Positions 52,258 to 60,303 of a DNA stretch of 64,000 nucleotides are shown here, one piece after another. This stretch comes from Solirubrobacteraceae bacterium (lineage in GTDB: Bacteria > Actinomycetota > Thermoleophilia > Solirubrobacterales > Solirubrobacteraceae), in contig JAEMQS010000002.1 in assembly GCA_016463765.1 (NCBI GenBank), positions 1 to 64,000 of the forward strand. The letters are read 5' to 3'. The translations under genes were made by a program, and so were the position numbers. The stretch's first letter is position 1. Each line of letters starts with the position of its first letter. The notes below the pieces were generated by a model, which did not search any database, was not told the origin of the DNA, and was given only the letters and a program-made list of their open reading frames with translations.

Positions 52258-53145
52258 ATGGACGTCGTCCGGCTCAGCGAGCCCGCGTGGCGGGCGCGCG
52301 AGGACGCGCATGCCGCGCGGGTCGACGCGCTGACGGCCGGACACCGGGAGCGGCGTGCCGCCGGCGAGCGCCATCCCGTCCAGGACTTCCTCTTCGACTA
52401 CTACGGGCAGACCCCGTCGCGGCTGCGGCGCTGGCATCCCGGTCCCGGGGTCGTGCTCGAAGGCGCCGCGGGCGCACCCCGGGCGCGGTGGACGCACTAC
52501 GCCGCGGATGACGGCGACGTCTGGCTGGACACCGGCGCGTTCGTCGACGCGCGCGGCACGTCACTGGCGTTCACCCGCCGCATCCTCGAGGCGACGCTCG
52601 CGCGGCCGATCCAGACCGGCTGCCTGGGGCTGCACGAGTGGGCGATGGTCTACCGCCAGCCCGCCGAGCGGCGCCACGCGAGCTGGCCGCTGCGCCTCGG
52701 CGCGTCCGGGACCGACGCAGTCGTCGAGTCGCACACGCTGCGCTGCACGCACTTCGACGCGTTCCGGTTCTTCACCGACGACGCCGTCCCGCGCAACGCG
52801 GCGCCGCTGAGCCGGGCGACCCAGGTCGCCGACGAGCAGCCCGGCTGCGTGCACGCGGGGATGGACGTGTACCGGTGGGCGTTCAAGCTGTCGCCCGCGG
52901 TCCCCAGTGAGCTCGTGGCCGACGCGTTCGAGCTGGCCGCCGAGCTGCGGACACTCGACATGCAGGCCTCGCCGTACGACCTGACCGCGCTGGGCTACGA
53001 GCCCGTCCGGATCGAGACCCCGGAGGGCAAGCGCGAGTACGCGGCGCGGCAGGCGGCGTTCGCCGAGCGGGCGAACGCGCTGCGCCGGCGGCTGCTGGCG
53101 GCGGTCGACGCGGTCGATGCCGCCGCGCGTCACGCGCCGGTGTAG
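52258..53145 (+). CDS. Conserved actinobacterial protein, usually named 3-methyladenine DNA glycosylase (function doubtful)
   Basis: 295 residues. It matches a family I recall by HPVQDFLFDYYGQTPSRLRRWHPGPGV near residues 38-65, LGLHEWAMVYR and RCTHFDAFRFF. Databases label it 3-methyladenine DNA glycosylase, but I see neither the HhH-GPD motif nor the AAG or AlkD signatures. The repeated His/Asp/Trp motifs suggest an enzyme of unknown activity. It ends in a helical, Ala-rich tail overlapping the converging glycosyltransferase gene by 16 bp. Confidence 0.7.
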   Translation: MDVVRLSEPAWRAREDAHAARVDALTAGHRERRAAGERHPVQDFLFDYYGQTPSRLRRWHPGPGVVLEGAAGAPRARWTHYAADDGDVWLDTGAFVDARGTSLAFTRRILEATLARPIQTGCLGLHEWAMVYRQPAERRHASWPLRLGASGTDAVVESHTLRCTHFDAFRFFTDDAVPRNAAPLSRATQVADEQPGCVHAGMDVYRWAFKLSPAVPSELVADAFELAAELRTLDMQASPYDLTALGYEPVRIETPEGKREYAARQAAFAERANALRRRLLAAVDAVDAAARHAPV

Positions 53146-54416
53146 GTCTCCCCGGCCGCGGAGACCAGCCACAGGACGGTGAGCGCGGCGGTGACGCCCG
53201 CCGCGAGCATCGCCATGCCCCGGGCCGGCAGCCAGCGCCGCAGCGCGAGGGCGACGAACAGCGCGTAGGCCGGGAGCACCGGGTGCAGGTAGCGCGGCTT
53301 GAGCAGGTCGAACTGGCCGGCCAGCAGCACGAACGCGAGCGCCGCGCCCGTCAGCAGCAGCGGTGCCACGAGGAACGCGAGCGCGCGGCCCAGCCGCTCG
53401 GGCGGGCGCAGCGCGACCAGGACCGGCGGGACGAGGAGGACGACGGCGGCGATCACATCGCGTCCGGCACGCCAGCCGCCGGACAGGTAGCGGTACCACC
53501 ACTCCTCCGGCAGCGCACCCCCGAAGACGAGCTTCGCGCCGCGCCACAGGTCGCCGGCGCCGTACGTCTTCCCGGTCGGATTGAGCACCGGCTCCTGCAT
53601 GTCCCGCGCGAGGTCGTTGGCGGTCAGCGCGCCGTAGCGGTGCAGGTTCCATGCCAGCCACGGGGCCAAGAGCAGGACCGGTGCGGCCAGCGCCCCCGCC
53701 GCCCACGCGAGCGTGATCGCGCCGCGCCGCCGCAGCACCCACGCCACGCCGGCGAGCAGCGGCGCGAGCACGGCGAGTTCCACCCGCGTGAGCAGCGCCA
53801 GCCCGAGCACCACGCCCGCGGCGAGCAACCGCCGGGCGTCCGCGCGCTCCAGCGCGTCCCAGCACAGCAGGACGACCGCGATGGCCAGCGGCAGGGCGAG
53901 CGCCGCGTTGGAGATCGTGACGTTGCGGATCACGACGGCGGGCAGCAGGAACACGCAGAGCGCGAGGGCGAAGGCGGCGGGTGCGGCGAGCTCGTCGTCG
54001 TCTTCGTCGAAGACCCGCCGCGCGAGCAACCAGGTCAGCCAGACGGCGAGGCCGAGGAGCGCCACGCCGACGGCGCGCAGGACGCGGACGGTCGCGATCC
54101 GTTCTCCCCCGGCCGCCGTGACCGGCGCGAGCAGGACGTAGTAGAGCGGCGGCTGGAAGGCCTCGTAGGACTGCCCGGCGAGGCCGAGCTGCGCGGGATC
54201 GCCGGACTGTCCCCCGAGGGCCAGGGCGCCGGGCGAGACGAGGTCCTCCTCCAGCACCGGCAGCCGCCCGTCCTGCCCGACGGTGAGGACGTAGTCGAAG
54301 TGCGGGAGCTCGTCGACGAGCGCCCAGACCGGGAAGCGGACGACGGTGGTCAGCCCCGCGACGGCGAGGATGAGCAGCTGGACGGCGATGAGCCGGGCGA
54401 CGGGCGAACGGCGCAC
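53130..54416 (-). CDS. Multi-pass membrane glycosyltransferase (GT39/GT87-like)
   Basis: 428 residues with about ten to twelve membrane helices. An acidic stretch after the first helix (WALVDELPHFDYVL) matches the Asp/Glu-containing first loop of GT-C polyprenyl-phosphate-sugar transferases. NRHYGALTANDLARDM-like (NLHRYGALTANDLARD) and FDLLKPRYLHPVLPAY follow. It probably transfers a sugar from a lipid carrier outside the membrane. GTG 54416 is an inferred start with no clear Shine-Dalgarno. Third gene of the GntR/sterol-desaturase operon. Confidence 0.75.
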   Translation of the reverse strand: MRRSPVARLIAVQLLILAVAGLTTVVRFPVWALVDELPHFDYVLTVGQDGRLPVLEEDLVSPGALALGGQSGDPAQLGLAGQSYEAFQPPLYYVLLAPVTAAGGERIATVRVLRAVGVALLGLAVWLTWLLARRVFDEDDDELAAPAAFALALCVFLLPAVVIRNVTISNAALALPLAIAVVLLCWDALERADARRLLAAGVVLGLALLTRVELAVLAPLLAGVAWVLRRRGAITLAWAAGALAAPVLLLAPWLAWNLHRYGALTANDLARDMQEPVLNPTGKTYGAGDLWRGAKLVFGGALPEEWWYRYLSGGWRAGRDVIAAVVLLVPPVLVALRPPERLGRALAFLVAPLLLTGAALAFVLLAGQFDLLKPRYLHPVLPAYALFVALALRRWLPARGMAMLAAGVTAALTVLWLVSAAGETYTGA

Positions 54417-54448
54417 GTGGCGGAGCGTCGCAGGCGACCCGGCGGGCG

Positions 54449-55309
54449 TCAGCCCTGCGAGGACTCCACCGGCGGCGCCCCCTCGGGCTGCCACCCCGGC
54501 CCGTGGTACATCAGCCCGAACCGGGCGCGCCACCCGGGCGCCCGCCGGATGTCGTGCCACAGCGCGATGTATTCGTGGAACGCGACCTGCACCGGGTTGT
54601 GCGTCTCGATGTTCTTCGTCAGCCCGTACCGGACCCGCTCGCCCTCAGGCTCGTACGTGCCGAACAGGCGGTCCCAGATGATGAGGATGCCGCCGTAGTT
54701 CTTGTCCAGGTACTGCTCGTTGGAGCCGTGGTGCACGCGGTGATGGCTCGGGGTGTTCAGGACCGCCTCGGCCCAGCGGGGCAGGCGCCGGACGCGCTCG
54801 GTGTGGATCCAGAACTGGTAGATCAGGCTCCAGCTCTGGGCGAGCAGGATCATCCACGGCGGGAACCCCATGAGCGCCAGCGGCAGCCAGAAGGGGAAGT
54901 ACGTCATCGGCACCCAGGTCTGCCGCAGCGCCGTCGACAGGTTGTAGTGCTGCGAGCTGTGGTGCACGACGTGGCTGGCCCAGAACACGCGGCTCTCGTG
55001 CGACACGCGATGGAACCAGTAGTACGCGAGGTCGTCGGCGAAGAACAGCAGCACCCACGCCCACCAGTCCGACGGGCTGATCCGCAGCGGCGTGAGCTCG
55101 TACAGCGCGGTGTAGACCAGGACGACGACGAGCTTCCAGCCGACGTTGATGATCACGTTGCCGACGCCCATCGTGATGCTCGTGCGGGTGTCGACGACGT
55201 CGTAGCCCACGAGTTCGACGTGCTCGTCCTCGACGTGGCGGAAGCTCAGCCACTCGAGTGCCAGCAGCAGGACGAAGAACGGGAACGCGTAGTAGAGGAC
55301 CTCGGCCAT
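54449..55309 (-). CDS. Sterol desaturase / fatty acid hydroxylase superfamily protein
   Basis: 286 residues, several membrane helices. The di-iron histidine clusters are all present: HRVSHE, HVVHHSSQHYN, and HHRVHHGSN with the later HNPVQVAFHEY. It uses O2 to hydroxylate or desaturate a lipid at the membrane. Its ATG overlaps the TGA of the GntR gene (TGATG), so regulator and enzyme are co-translated. Substrate could be a fatty acid, carotenoid or sterol-like lipid. Confidence 0.93.
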   Translation of the reverse strand: MAEVLYYAFPFFVLLLALEWLSFRHVEDEHVELVGYDVVDTRTSITMGVGNVIINVGWKLVVVLVYTALYELTPLRISPSDWWAWVLLFFADDLAYYWFHRVSHESRVFWASHVVHHSSQHYNLSTALRQTWVPMTYFPFWLPLALMGFPPWMILLAQSWSLIYQFWIHTERVRRLPRWAEAVLNTPSHHRVHHGSNEQYLDKNYGGILIIWDRLFGTYEPEGERVRYGLTKNIETHNPVQVAFHEYIALWHDIRRAPGWRARFGLMYHGPGWQPEGAPPVESSQG

Positions 55310-56034
55310 CAGGCCTCCTCAAACTGGACGCGCAGCGATTCGGCGGTGGCGATCGTGCGGTCGAGCATCGTCCGTGCGGCGGCCGCCGCGCGCTGCTCGT
55401 CACCGTCGGCGATGGCGTCGGCGATCGCGCGGGCGGCGTCGACGTCGGTGACCTCCGAGGCGTAGACCTCACCGCTGACGCCCGCGCCGTGGCGGGCGGC
55501 CACGAGGCTGTTGAACGCCAGGCGGTAGGCGAGGTTGCCGCTGCCCATGACGATGCGCATCCACAGGACCTCGTAGAGGCGCAGCTGCTCCTCGTAGTCC
55601 TCTGCGGCGGCCATGTCGTCGACGACGGCGGGCAGCCCGGCGCGCAGCTCACCGTCCCCTTCGCGGGCGCAGAGCCGGGCCGCGTCGGTCCCGATGCTCG
55701 CGCGCATCTCCGCGACGCTGCGCAGCGTGCGGAAGCGCGCCGCGCCCTCGAGCAGCGGGGCGACGTCGCCGAGGAGGTCGAGCCCGCCGTAGGTCTGCCA
55801 GTCCAGGACGCGGGTCGCGCCGCCCTGGTTGACGACGACCAGGCCGGCCTGCTGGAGGCGCTTTATGGCCTCGCGGACGGCGTGGCGGTTGACCCCGAGC
55901 CGCTCGCTGAGCGCGCGCTCCGAGGGAACCGCCTCGCCGGGCTGAAGTTCGCCGCTGAGGATGTCGCGGCGCAGGCGGTCGTGAACCTCGTCGGAACGCA
56001 GCGGGCGGCGGGCGATGGGGGCAGCGTCGGACAT
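55309..56034 (-). CDS. GntR/FadR-subfamily transcriptional regulator
   Basis: 241 residues. Winged helix at ~12-75 (DEVHDRLRRDILSGELQPGE, SERLGVNRHAVREAIKRL). The C-terminal helical domain (~90-235) is of the FCD type with an acidic/His metal-ligand pattern. GGAG lies 7 nt before ATG 56034. An AACTGGT-3-ACCAGTT site 19 bp upstream is a textbook FadR-type operator, so autoregulation of the regulator-desaturase-glycosyltransferase operon is likely, perhaps by a fatty acyl compound. Confidence 0.93.
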   Translation of the reverse strand: MSDAAPIARRPLRSDEVHDRLRRDILSGELQPGEAVPSERALSERLGVNRHAVREAIKRLQQAGLVVVNQGGATRVLDWQTYGGLDLLGDVAPLLEGAARFRTLRSVAEMRASIGTDAARLCAREGDGELRAGLPAVVDDMAAAEDYEEQLRLYEVLWMRIVMGSGNLAYRLAFNSLVAARHGAGVSGEVYASEVTDVDAARAIADAIADGDEQRAAAAARTMLDRTIATAESLRVQFEEA

Positions 56035-56052
56035 GGGCGAACTCCATCCCGC

Positions 56053-56069
56053 AACTGGTCCAACCAGTT
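56053..56069. promoter_or_regulatory. FadR/GntR-type operator
   Basis: AACTGGT-CCA-ACCAGTT, a perfect 7-bp-arm inverted repeat matching the TGGTnnnACCA core of FadR-subfamily sites and nearly the E. coli FadR consensus. It lies just upstream of the GntR gene and ~100 bp before the divergent FAD oxidoreductase, so it may control both. Confidence 0.75.
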
Positions 56070-56166
56070 ACGGGTGCGTTCAAGGTACCACGATCCGTAG
56101 TCCTCCGGGAGGGGTTTGAGGGTCGGCCCCGTTGGCGCACCTCCACGCCGGGCGCACACTCCCTCC

Positions 56167-57504
56167 ATGGAGCAGCATGCGCACCAACCCCGGGTGGTCA
56201 TCGCAGGAGGAGGCGTCGGAGCGGTGGAGGCGGCGCTCGCGGTTCGGGCGCTGGCCGGCCCCATCCCGACGATCGACCTCATCAGCCCACGGGACACGTT
56301 CGTCTACCGGCCGATGGCCGTCACCGAGCCCTTCGGCGGGACCCCCTACGCCGAACTGGACCTCGAGGACCTGCACCGCAGCCACGGTGTGCGCCGGATC
56401 GACGGCACGGTCGCCTCGGTCCGGGCTGAGGAGCGCCTCGTGGTCCTGGGCGATGGTGAGGAGATCAGCTTCGACGCGCTCGTCGTCGCGGTCGGCGCGA
56501 CCCCGCGCCCGTGGCTCGACGGGGCGGTGACGTTCGCGGGCAAACCGGATGTCGAGGCCGTCCGCACGGTGCTCGATCGCGTCCGCGCAGGCGACGTCGA
56601 GGAGCTCCTCTTCGCCTCCCCGCCGGGAGCGAGCTGGACGCTGCCGCTCTACGAGCTCGCGCTGCTGACCGCCGCGTGGATCGCCGATGAGGGCCTGTCA
56701 GACATCCGCCTGTCGCTCGCCACCGCAGCCGAACAGCCGCTCGGCGAGTTCGGGCCCAGCGCCTCGCGCACCGTGCGCGACATGCTCGGTGACCGCGGCG
56801 TGCGGTTCCTCGACACCCAGGTCACCGGCTACGACCACGCGATGGTCACCCTGGCCGACGGTCGCTCCGTGCGCGCCGACGCCGTCGTCACGATGGCTGA
56901 GCTGACCGGGAATCCGCTTGCCGGGCTCCCGGCCGACGACGACGGCTTCATCCCCGTCGACGACCTCATGGCCGTCGACGGCACCGACGGCATCTGGGCC
57001 GTCGGGGACGCGACGACGTTCCCCATCAAGCAGGGCGGACTCGCCGCGCAGGAAGCCGACACCGCAGCCTCGGTCATCGCGGGTCGCTTCGGCGCGCCCG
57101 TTGAGCCGCTGCCCTTCCAGCCGGTGCTGCGCGGGATGTTGCTCACCGGCGTGACCTCCGCCTACCTGCGCGGGGACGGCGTCGCCAGCGAGACGGCGTT
57201 CTCACCCCTGTGGTGGCCGCCGACGAAGCTCGCGGGCCGCTACCTCGCCCCGTACCTCGCCGACCGCCACGAGCTGGACCCCTCCGCGCGCGAGCTCGAG
57301 GACCGCCACCCCGTACGGCACGCCGGCAAGGAGCGCGAGGAGATGCGCCGCCTCGCCGTGGAGTTCGCCGAGGCCGACGCGCTGTGGGGCGACTACGAGA
57401 GCGCGCTGCGCTGGCTGCACACCCTCGAGTGGATCGACGGCGTGCTGCCCGAACAGCAGGCCGAGCTCAGGATCCGATGGGAGCAGGAGCTGGCGACCCG
57501 TTGA
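56167..57504 (+). CDS. FAD-dependent pyridine-nucleotide oxidoreductase (NDH-2/SQR-like)
   Basis: 445 residues. FAD motif VVIAGGGVGAVEAALAVRAL at the N-terminus, FVYRPMAVTEPFGG, VVAVGATPRPW and the second flavin motif GIWAVGDATTFP. These are shared with type II NADH dehydrogenases and sulfide:quinone reductases. The central NAD(P) Rossmann motif is not canonical and I find no redox cysteine pair, so the electron donor is uncertain. It is divergent from the GntR gene across the FadR-type operator and overlaps the converging AhpD-like gene by 38 bp. Confidence 0.82.
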   Translation: MEQHAHQPRVVIAGGGVGAVEAALAVRALAGPIPTIDLISPRDTFVYRPMAVTEPFGGTPYAELDLEDLHRSHGVRRIDGTVASVRAEERLVVLGDGEEISFDALVVAVGATPRPWLDGAVTFAGKPDVEAVRTVLDRVRAGDVEELLFASPPGASWTLPLYELALLTAAWIADEGLSDIRLSLATAAEQPLGEFGPSASRTVRDMLGDRGVRFLDTQVTGYDHAMVTLADGRSVRADAVVTMAELTGNPLAGLPADDDGFIPVDDLMAVDGTDGIWAVGDATTFPIKQGGLAAQEADTAASVIAGRFGAPVEPLPFQPVLRGMLLTGVTSAYLRGDGVASETAFSPLWWPPTKLAGRYLAPYLADRHELDPSARELEDRHPVRHAGKEREEMRRLAVEFAEADALWGDYESALRWLHTLEWIDGVLPEQQAELRIRWEQELATR

Positions 57505-58075
57505 GCGACGCCGTCTCCGGGCGCGCGCAGACCGCGCCCTCGCTGTAGCCCTCCGAGCCGATCCCCAGCGCCCAGTTGAACCGTGCGCGGTACTGCTCGA
57601 CGGCGATCGCGCCGCACAGCTCGACGACCTGCTCGTCGGTGAAGTGCTCGCGCAGGTCCTCGATGAGTTGCTCGGAGACGTCGACGGGCGTGCGGGTCAT
57701 GCCGACGGCGAGATCCAGGACCAGCCGCTCGACCTCGTCGAACGCCGGGCTCTCGCGGTACCGGGGCAGGTCGAGCAGCTGCTGCTCGGTGACGCCGTGC
57801 TCGCGGCCGAACCACGAGCCGATGTCGATGCAGTATTCGCACCCGGTCATCGCCGCGGCCTTGATGGACGCGAGCTCCTTGAGCCGGAACTCGACCTTCG
57901 AGGCCTTGTCGAGCCCCATCTCCATGCCGAGGTAGCTGCGGTAGATCTGCGGGTGGCGCGCGGCGACGCGCATGGGCTCGGGCACCTTGCCGGCGAACCG
58001 GCGGCGGGCCATCGCGAAGGTCAGCCGCGTGAGCGGGCGGCGTGTGGTGGCGGGGACGGGCTCGATGCGGGCCAT
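57467..58075 (-). CDS. Carboxymuconolactone decarboxylase/AhpD-like protein
   Basis: 202 residues, all-helical. The redox/active-site motif is CEYCIDIG (C-x-x-C), preceded by LKELASIKAAAMTG and followed by a histidine in FGREHGV, typical of AhpD-like CMD proteins that reduce peroxides or act as decarboxylases. ATG 58075 follows GGAGCG. The upstream small membrane-protein gene overlaps its start by 55 bp, so they form one operon. Confidence 0.88.
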   Translation of the reverse strand: MARIEPVPATTRRPLTRLTFAMARRRFAGKVPEPMRVAARHPQIYRSYLGMEMGLDKASKVEFRLKELASIKAAAMTGCEYCIDIGSWFGREHGVTEQQLLDLPRYRESPAFDEVERLVLDLAVGMTRTPVDVSEQLIEDLREHFTDEQVVELCGAIAVEQYRARFNWALGIGSEGYSEGAVCARPETASLNGSPAPAPIGS

Positions 58076-58506
58076 GGGACGCTCCGGGTGGTTCGGGTCT
58101 GGGACAGCAGCCAGGCCGCGAGTGCGACCTGGGCGAGGAAGCCGCCGAGCGACAGGACGTTGTCGACCGTGGCGTAGCTGCCGGTGGTGGTCAGGTGGTA
58201 GGCGAAGTGGGGAAGGCTGGCGGCGAGGAACGCGAGCAGCGCGAGCTGCACGATGCGGCGCTCGAGCAGGATCGCCGCGCCGATGAGGACGACCGCCATG
58301 CCGAGCTGGGCGGCGCCGACGTCGCGGGCGAGGTGCTCGTCGTAGACGCCGACGGGCGGCAGCCAGGAGCGGCCGAGGCCGGGGAAGTCGTCGTAGAAGC
58401 CGCGCGGGGCGAGCAGCATCCACAGGGCCTGGATCGCGGGGACGGCCGCGAGGGCGAGGAGCCCGGCGCGGAACCGGCCGGGGTGGGGAAGCTGCTGCTC
58501 GCTCAT
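58021..58506 (-). CDS. Small four-helix membrane protein, unknown
   Basis: 161 residues: four membrane helices (AGLLALAAVPAIQALWMLL, AQLGMAVVLIGAAILL, IVQLALLAFLAASLPHFAYH, SLGGFLAQVALAAWLLS) and a Pro/Ser/Arg-rich tail. Family not certain; it resembles DUF4345-type proteins in layout. Overlaps the AhpD-like gene by 55 bp and probably shares its transcript. Divergent from the MocR gene 47 bp away, whose regulator may control it. Confidence 0.7.
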   Translation of the reverse strand: MSEQQLPHPGRFRAGLLALAAVPAIQALWMLLAPRGFYDDFPGLGRSWLPPVGVYDEHLARDVGAAQLGMAVVLIGAAILLERRIVQLALLAFLAASLPHFAYHLTTTGSYATVDNVLSLGGFLAQVALAAWLLSQTRTTRSVPWPASSPSPPPHAARSRG

Positions 58507-58518
58507 GTCTGGAACCGT

Positions 58519-58534
58519 AGACCGCCAGTGGTCT
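58519..58534. promoter_or_regulatory. Candidate MocR operator
   Basis: AGACC-GCCAGT-GGTCT inverted repeat in the 46-bp divergent gap, followed by a further GGT-containing repeat (GCCGGTAAGGTCC) up to the MocR start. MocR proteins typically bind such repeated half-sites in the divergent promoter they control. Confidence 0.45.
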
Positions 58535-58552
58535 GCCGGTAAGGTCCAGTTC

Positions 58553-60019
58553 GTGGCTTCGGTTCAGGACCAGTTCGCACCGGACCTGCTGGTTTGGATC
58601 GATCGTGACGCCCCAGAGCCGCTGCGCGCGCAGCTCGAACAGGCGCTGCGCGACGCGATTCGCGAAGGGCGCCTGCACGCCGGGACCAAGCTCCCGTCGA
58701 CCCGCGCGCTGGCGGGCGAGCTGCGCCTCTCGCGGGGCGTCGTCGTCGAGGCCTACGCGCAGCTCGTGGCCGAGGGGTACCTCGTCGCGCGCCAGGGAGC
58801 GCCCACCCGGGTGGCAGCGGTCACGGCGGCCGGGGCCGCGGACGTCGCACCGCCGACGCGACTCGGGGCCACCGACCCCGACGCCGCGGCAGCGGTGGCG
58901 CACGCCCGGCGCAGCTGGATCGGCAGTGCCACACCGACGTACGACCTGCGCCCGTGGGCACCCGACCTCGGCGCCTTCCCGCGAACGGCCTGGGCCTCGT
59001 CGGTGCGGACCGTGCTGCGCGAGGCGCCCGACGCGACGCTGGGCAACCACGTCGAGCCGCGCGGGGCGGTTGAGCTGCGCGCCGTCCTTGCCGCCTACGC
59101 GGGCCGCAGCCGTGGGGTGGCCACGGACGCCGACCGCATGGTCATCACCGGCGGCATCACGGGCGCGGTGTCCGCGATCGGCGGGGCGCTGCGCTCGCGC
59201 GGTGTGCGGCGGATCGCGATCGAGGACCCCGGCTTCACCGTCCACCGGTTGCTCCTGGCGCGCGCGGGGCTCGAGGTGCTCTCGATGCCCGTCGACGAGG
59301 ACGGGATCGACGTCGACGCGCTCGCGGTGTCCGACGCGCAGGCCGTGCTCGTCGCCCCCGCGCACCAGTACCCGCTGGGCGCCGTCCTGGCTCCGGAGCG
59401 CCGGACGGCGCTGCTGGCATGGGCACGCGAGCGTGACGCGCTCGTCATCGAGGACGACTACGACGGTGAGTACCGCTACGACCGCGAGCCGATCGGCGCG
59501 CTGCAGGGCCTCGACCCCGAACGCGTCGTCTATCTCGGGTCCGTGAGCAAGACGCTGGCGCCCGCGCTGCGGATGGGCTGGGCGGCACTCCCGGCCGACC
59601 TCGTGCTCGACGTGGGCCTCCGGGTGACCGCGGCCGGCGGAACGCCGATGCTCGACCAGCTCACGCTCGCGGACTTCGTCGACCGCGGGGAGCTCGACCG
59701 GCACCTGCGCCGGATGCGCCCGGTGTACCGCGGGCGGCGCGAGGCGCTGCTGGCCGCCATCGCCGAGGAGCTGCCGGACGCGCGGGTGGTGGGGATCGCC
59801 GCGGGGCTGAGCTTCACCCTGCTGGTCGACGGGCTCGACGAGGCGGCTGCCTGCGTGGAGGCGGGGCGCCGCGGGATCGCGGTGTGGGGCCTGGGCTCGT
59901 TCCGGGGCGAGCCGGCCGAGGACAACCCGACGGGCCTGATCGTGGGCTACGGCGCGCTGCCGGAGGCGGCGGCGCGCCGGGCGATCGCCGAACTGGCGGC
60001 CGCGATGTCGGACGTGTGA
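58553..60019 (+). CDS. MocR-type regulator (GntR winged helix fused to PLP-aminotransferase domain)
   Basis: 488 residues. Winged helix at ~15-85 (LRAQLEQALRDAIREGRLHA, LRLSRGVVVEAYAQL). Fold-type I aminotransferase domain from ~125: IEDDYDGEYRYDR, and the PLP lysine in YLGSVSKTLAPALRMGW. MocR proteins sense PLP or an amine and often activate vitamin B6 or transport genes. GTG 58553 is chosen because AAGG is 8 nt upstream. A hairpin terminator follows. Likely target: the divergent AhpD-like/membrane-protein operon. Confidence 0.93.
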   Translation: MASVQDQFAPDLLVWIDRDAPEPLRAQLEQALRDAIREGRLHAGTKLPSTRALAGELRLSRGVVVEAYAQLVAEGYLVARQGAPTRVAAVTAAGAADVAPPTRLGATDPDAAAAVAHARRSWIGSATPTYDLRPWAPDLGAFPRTAWASSVRTVLREAPDATLGNHVEPRGAVELRAVLAAYAGRSRGVATDADRMVITGGITGAVSAIGGALRSRGVRRIAIEDPGFTVHRLLLARAGLEVLSMPVDEDGIDVDALAVSDAQAVLVAPAHQYPLGAVLAPERRTALLAWARERDALVIEDDYDGEYRYDREPIGALQGLDPERVVYLGSVSKTLAPALRMGWAALPADLVLDVGLRVTAAGGTPMLDQLTLADFVDRGELDRHLRRMRPVYRGRREALLAAIAEELPDARVVGIAAGLSFTLLVDGLDEAAACVEAGRRGIAVWGLGSFRGEPAEDNPTGLIVGYGALPEAAARRAIAELAAAMSDV

Positions 60020-60032
60020 CGGATCCGCGCAG
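60014..60032 (+). repeat. 19-nt dispersed repeat, copy at the MocR gene end
   Basis: GTGTGACGGATCCGCGCAG; one mismatch to the copy at 5152-5170. It contains the MocR TGA stop, just as the 5152 copy contains the DUF559 stop. Confidence 0.5.
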
Positions 60033-60046
60033 AACGACTGCGCGGA
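60024..60046. terminator. Hairpin after the MocR gene
   Basis: TCCGCGCAG-AACGA-CTGCGCGGA: perfect 9-bp stem with a 5-nt loop, beginning 5 nt after the MocR stop and ending 23 nt before the stop of the converging DUF6458 gene. No T-run; probably bidirectional. Confidence 0.65.
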
Positions 60047-60069
60047 CGTGACTCACCCCCGGCGTGGAG

Positions 60070-60261
60070 CTAGAGCACCGGGTCGCTGCGCCCGCGGCGC
60101 CGGTTGGCCTGGAGGAAGAGGCCCAGCACCAGGCCGATGACGCCGACGACCATCAGGATCACGCCGACCATGCCGAGGTCGATCGCGTCCACGGTGTCGC
60201 TCACGGCGTAGCGCAGGATGGCGCCGACCGCGATGAGGAAGAGTGCTCCGCCGATAGTCAT
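60070..60261 (-). CDS. DUF6458 small membrane protein
   Basis: 63 residues, two membrane helices: MTIGGALFLIAVGAILRYAV and GMVGVILMVVGVIGLVLGLF, then a short Arg-rich tail. The N-terminal pattern is the DUF6458 signature, a family widespread in actinobacteria with no known function. ATG 60261 is used; upstream residues in frame are not family-like. Confidence 0.85.
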   Translation of the reverse strand: MTIGGALFLIAVGAILRYAVSDTVDAIDLGMVGVILMVVGVIGLVLGLFLQANRRRGRSDPVL

Positions 60262-60303
60262 GGCTGAGGCGTACCCGCGGCGGGCACGCCCCATGCGCGG
60301 ATC

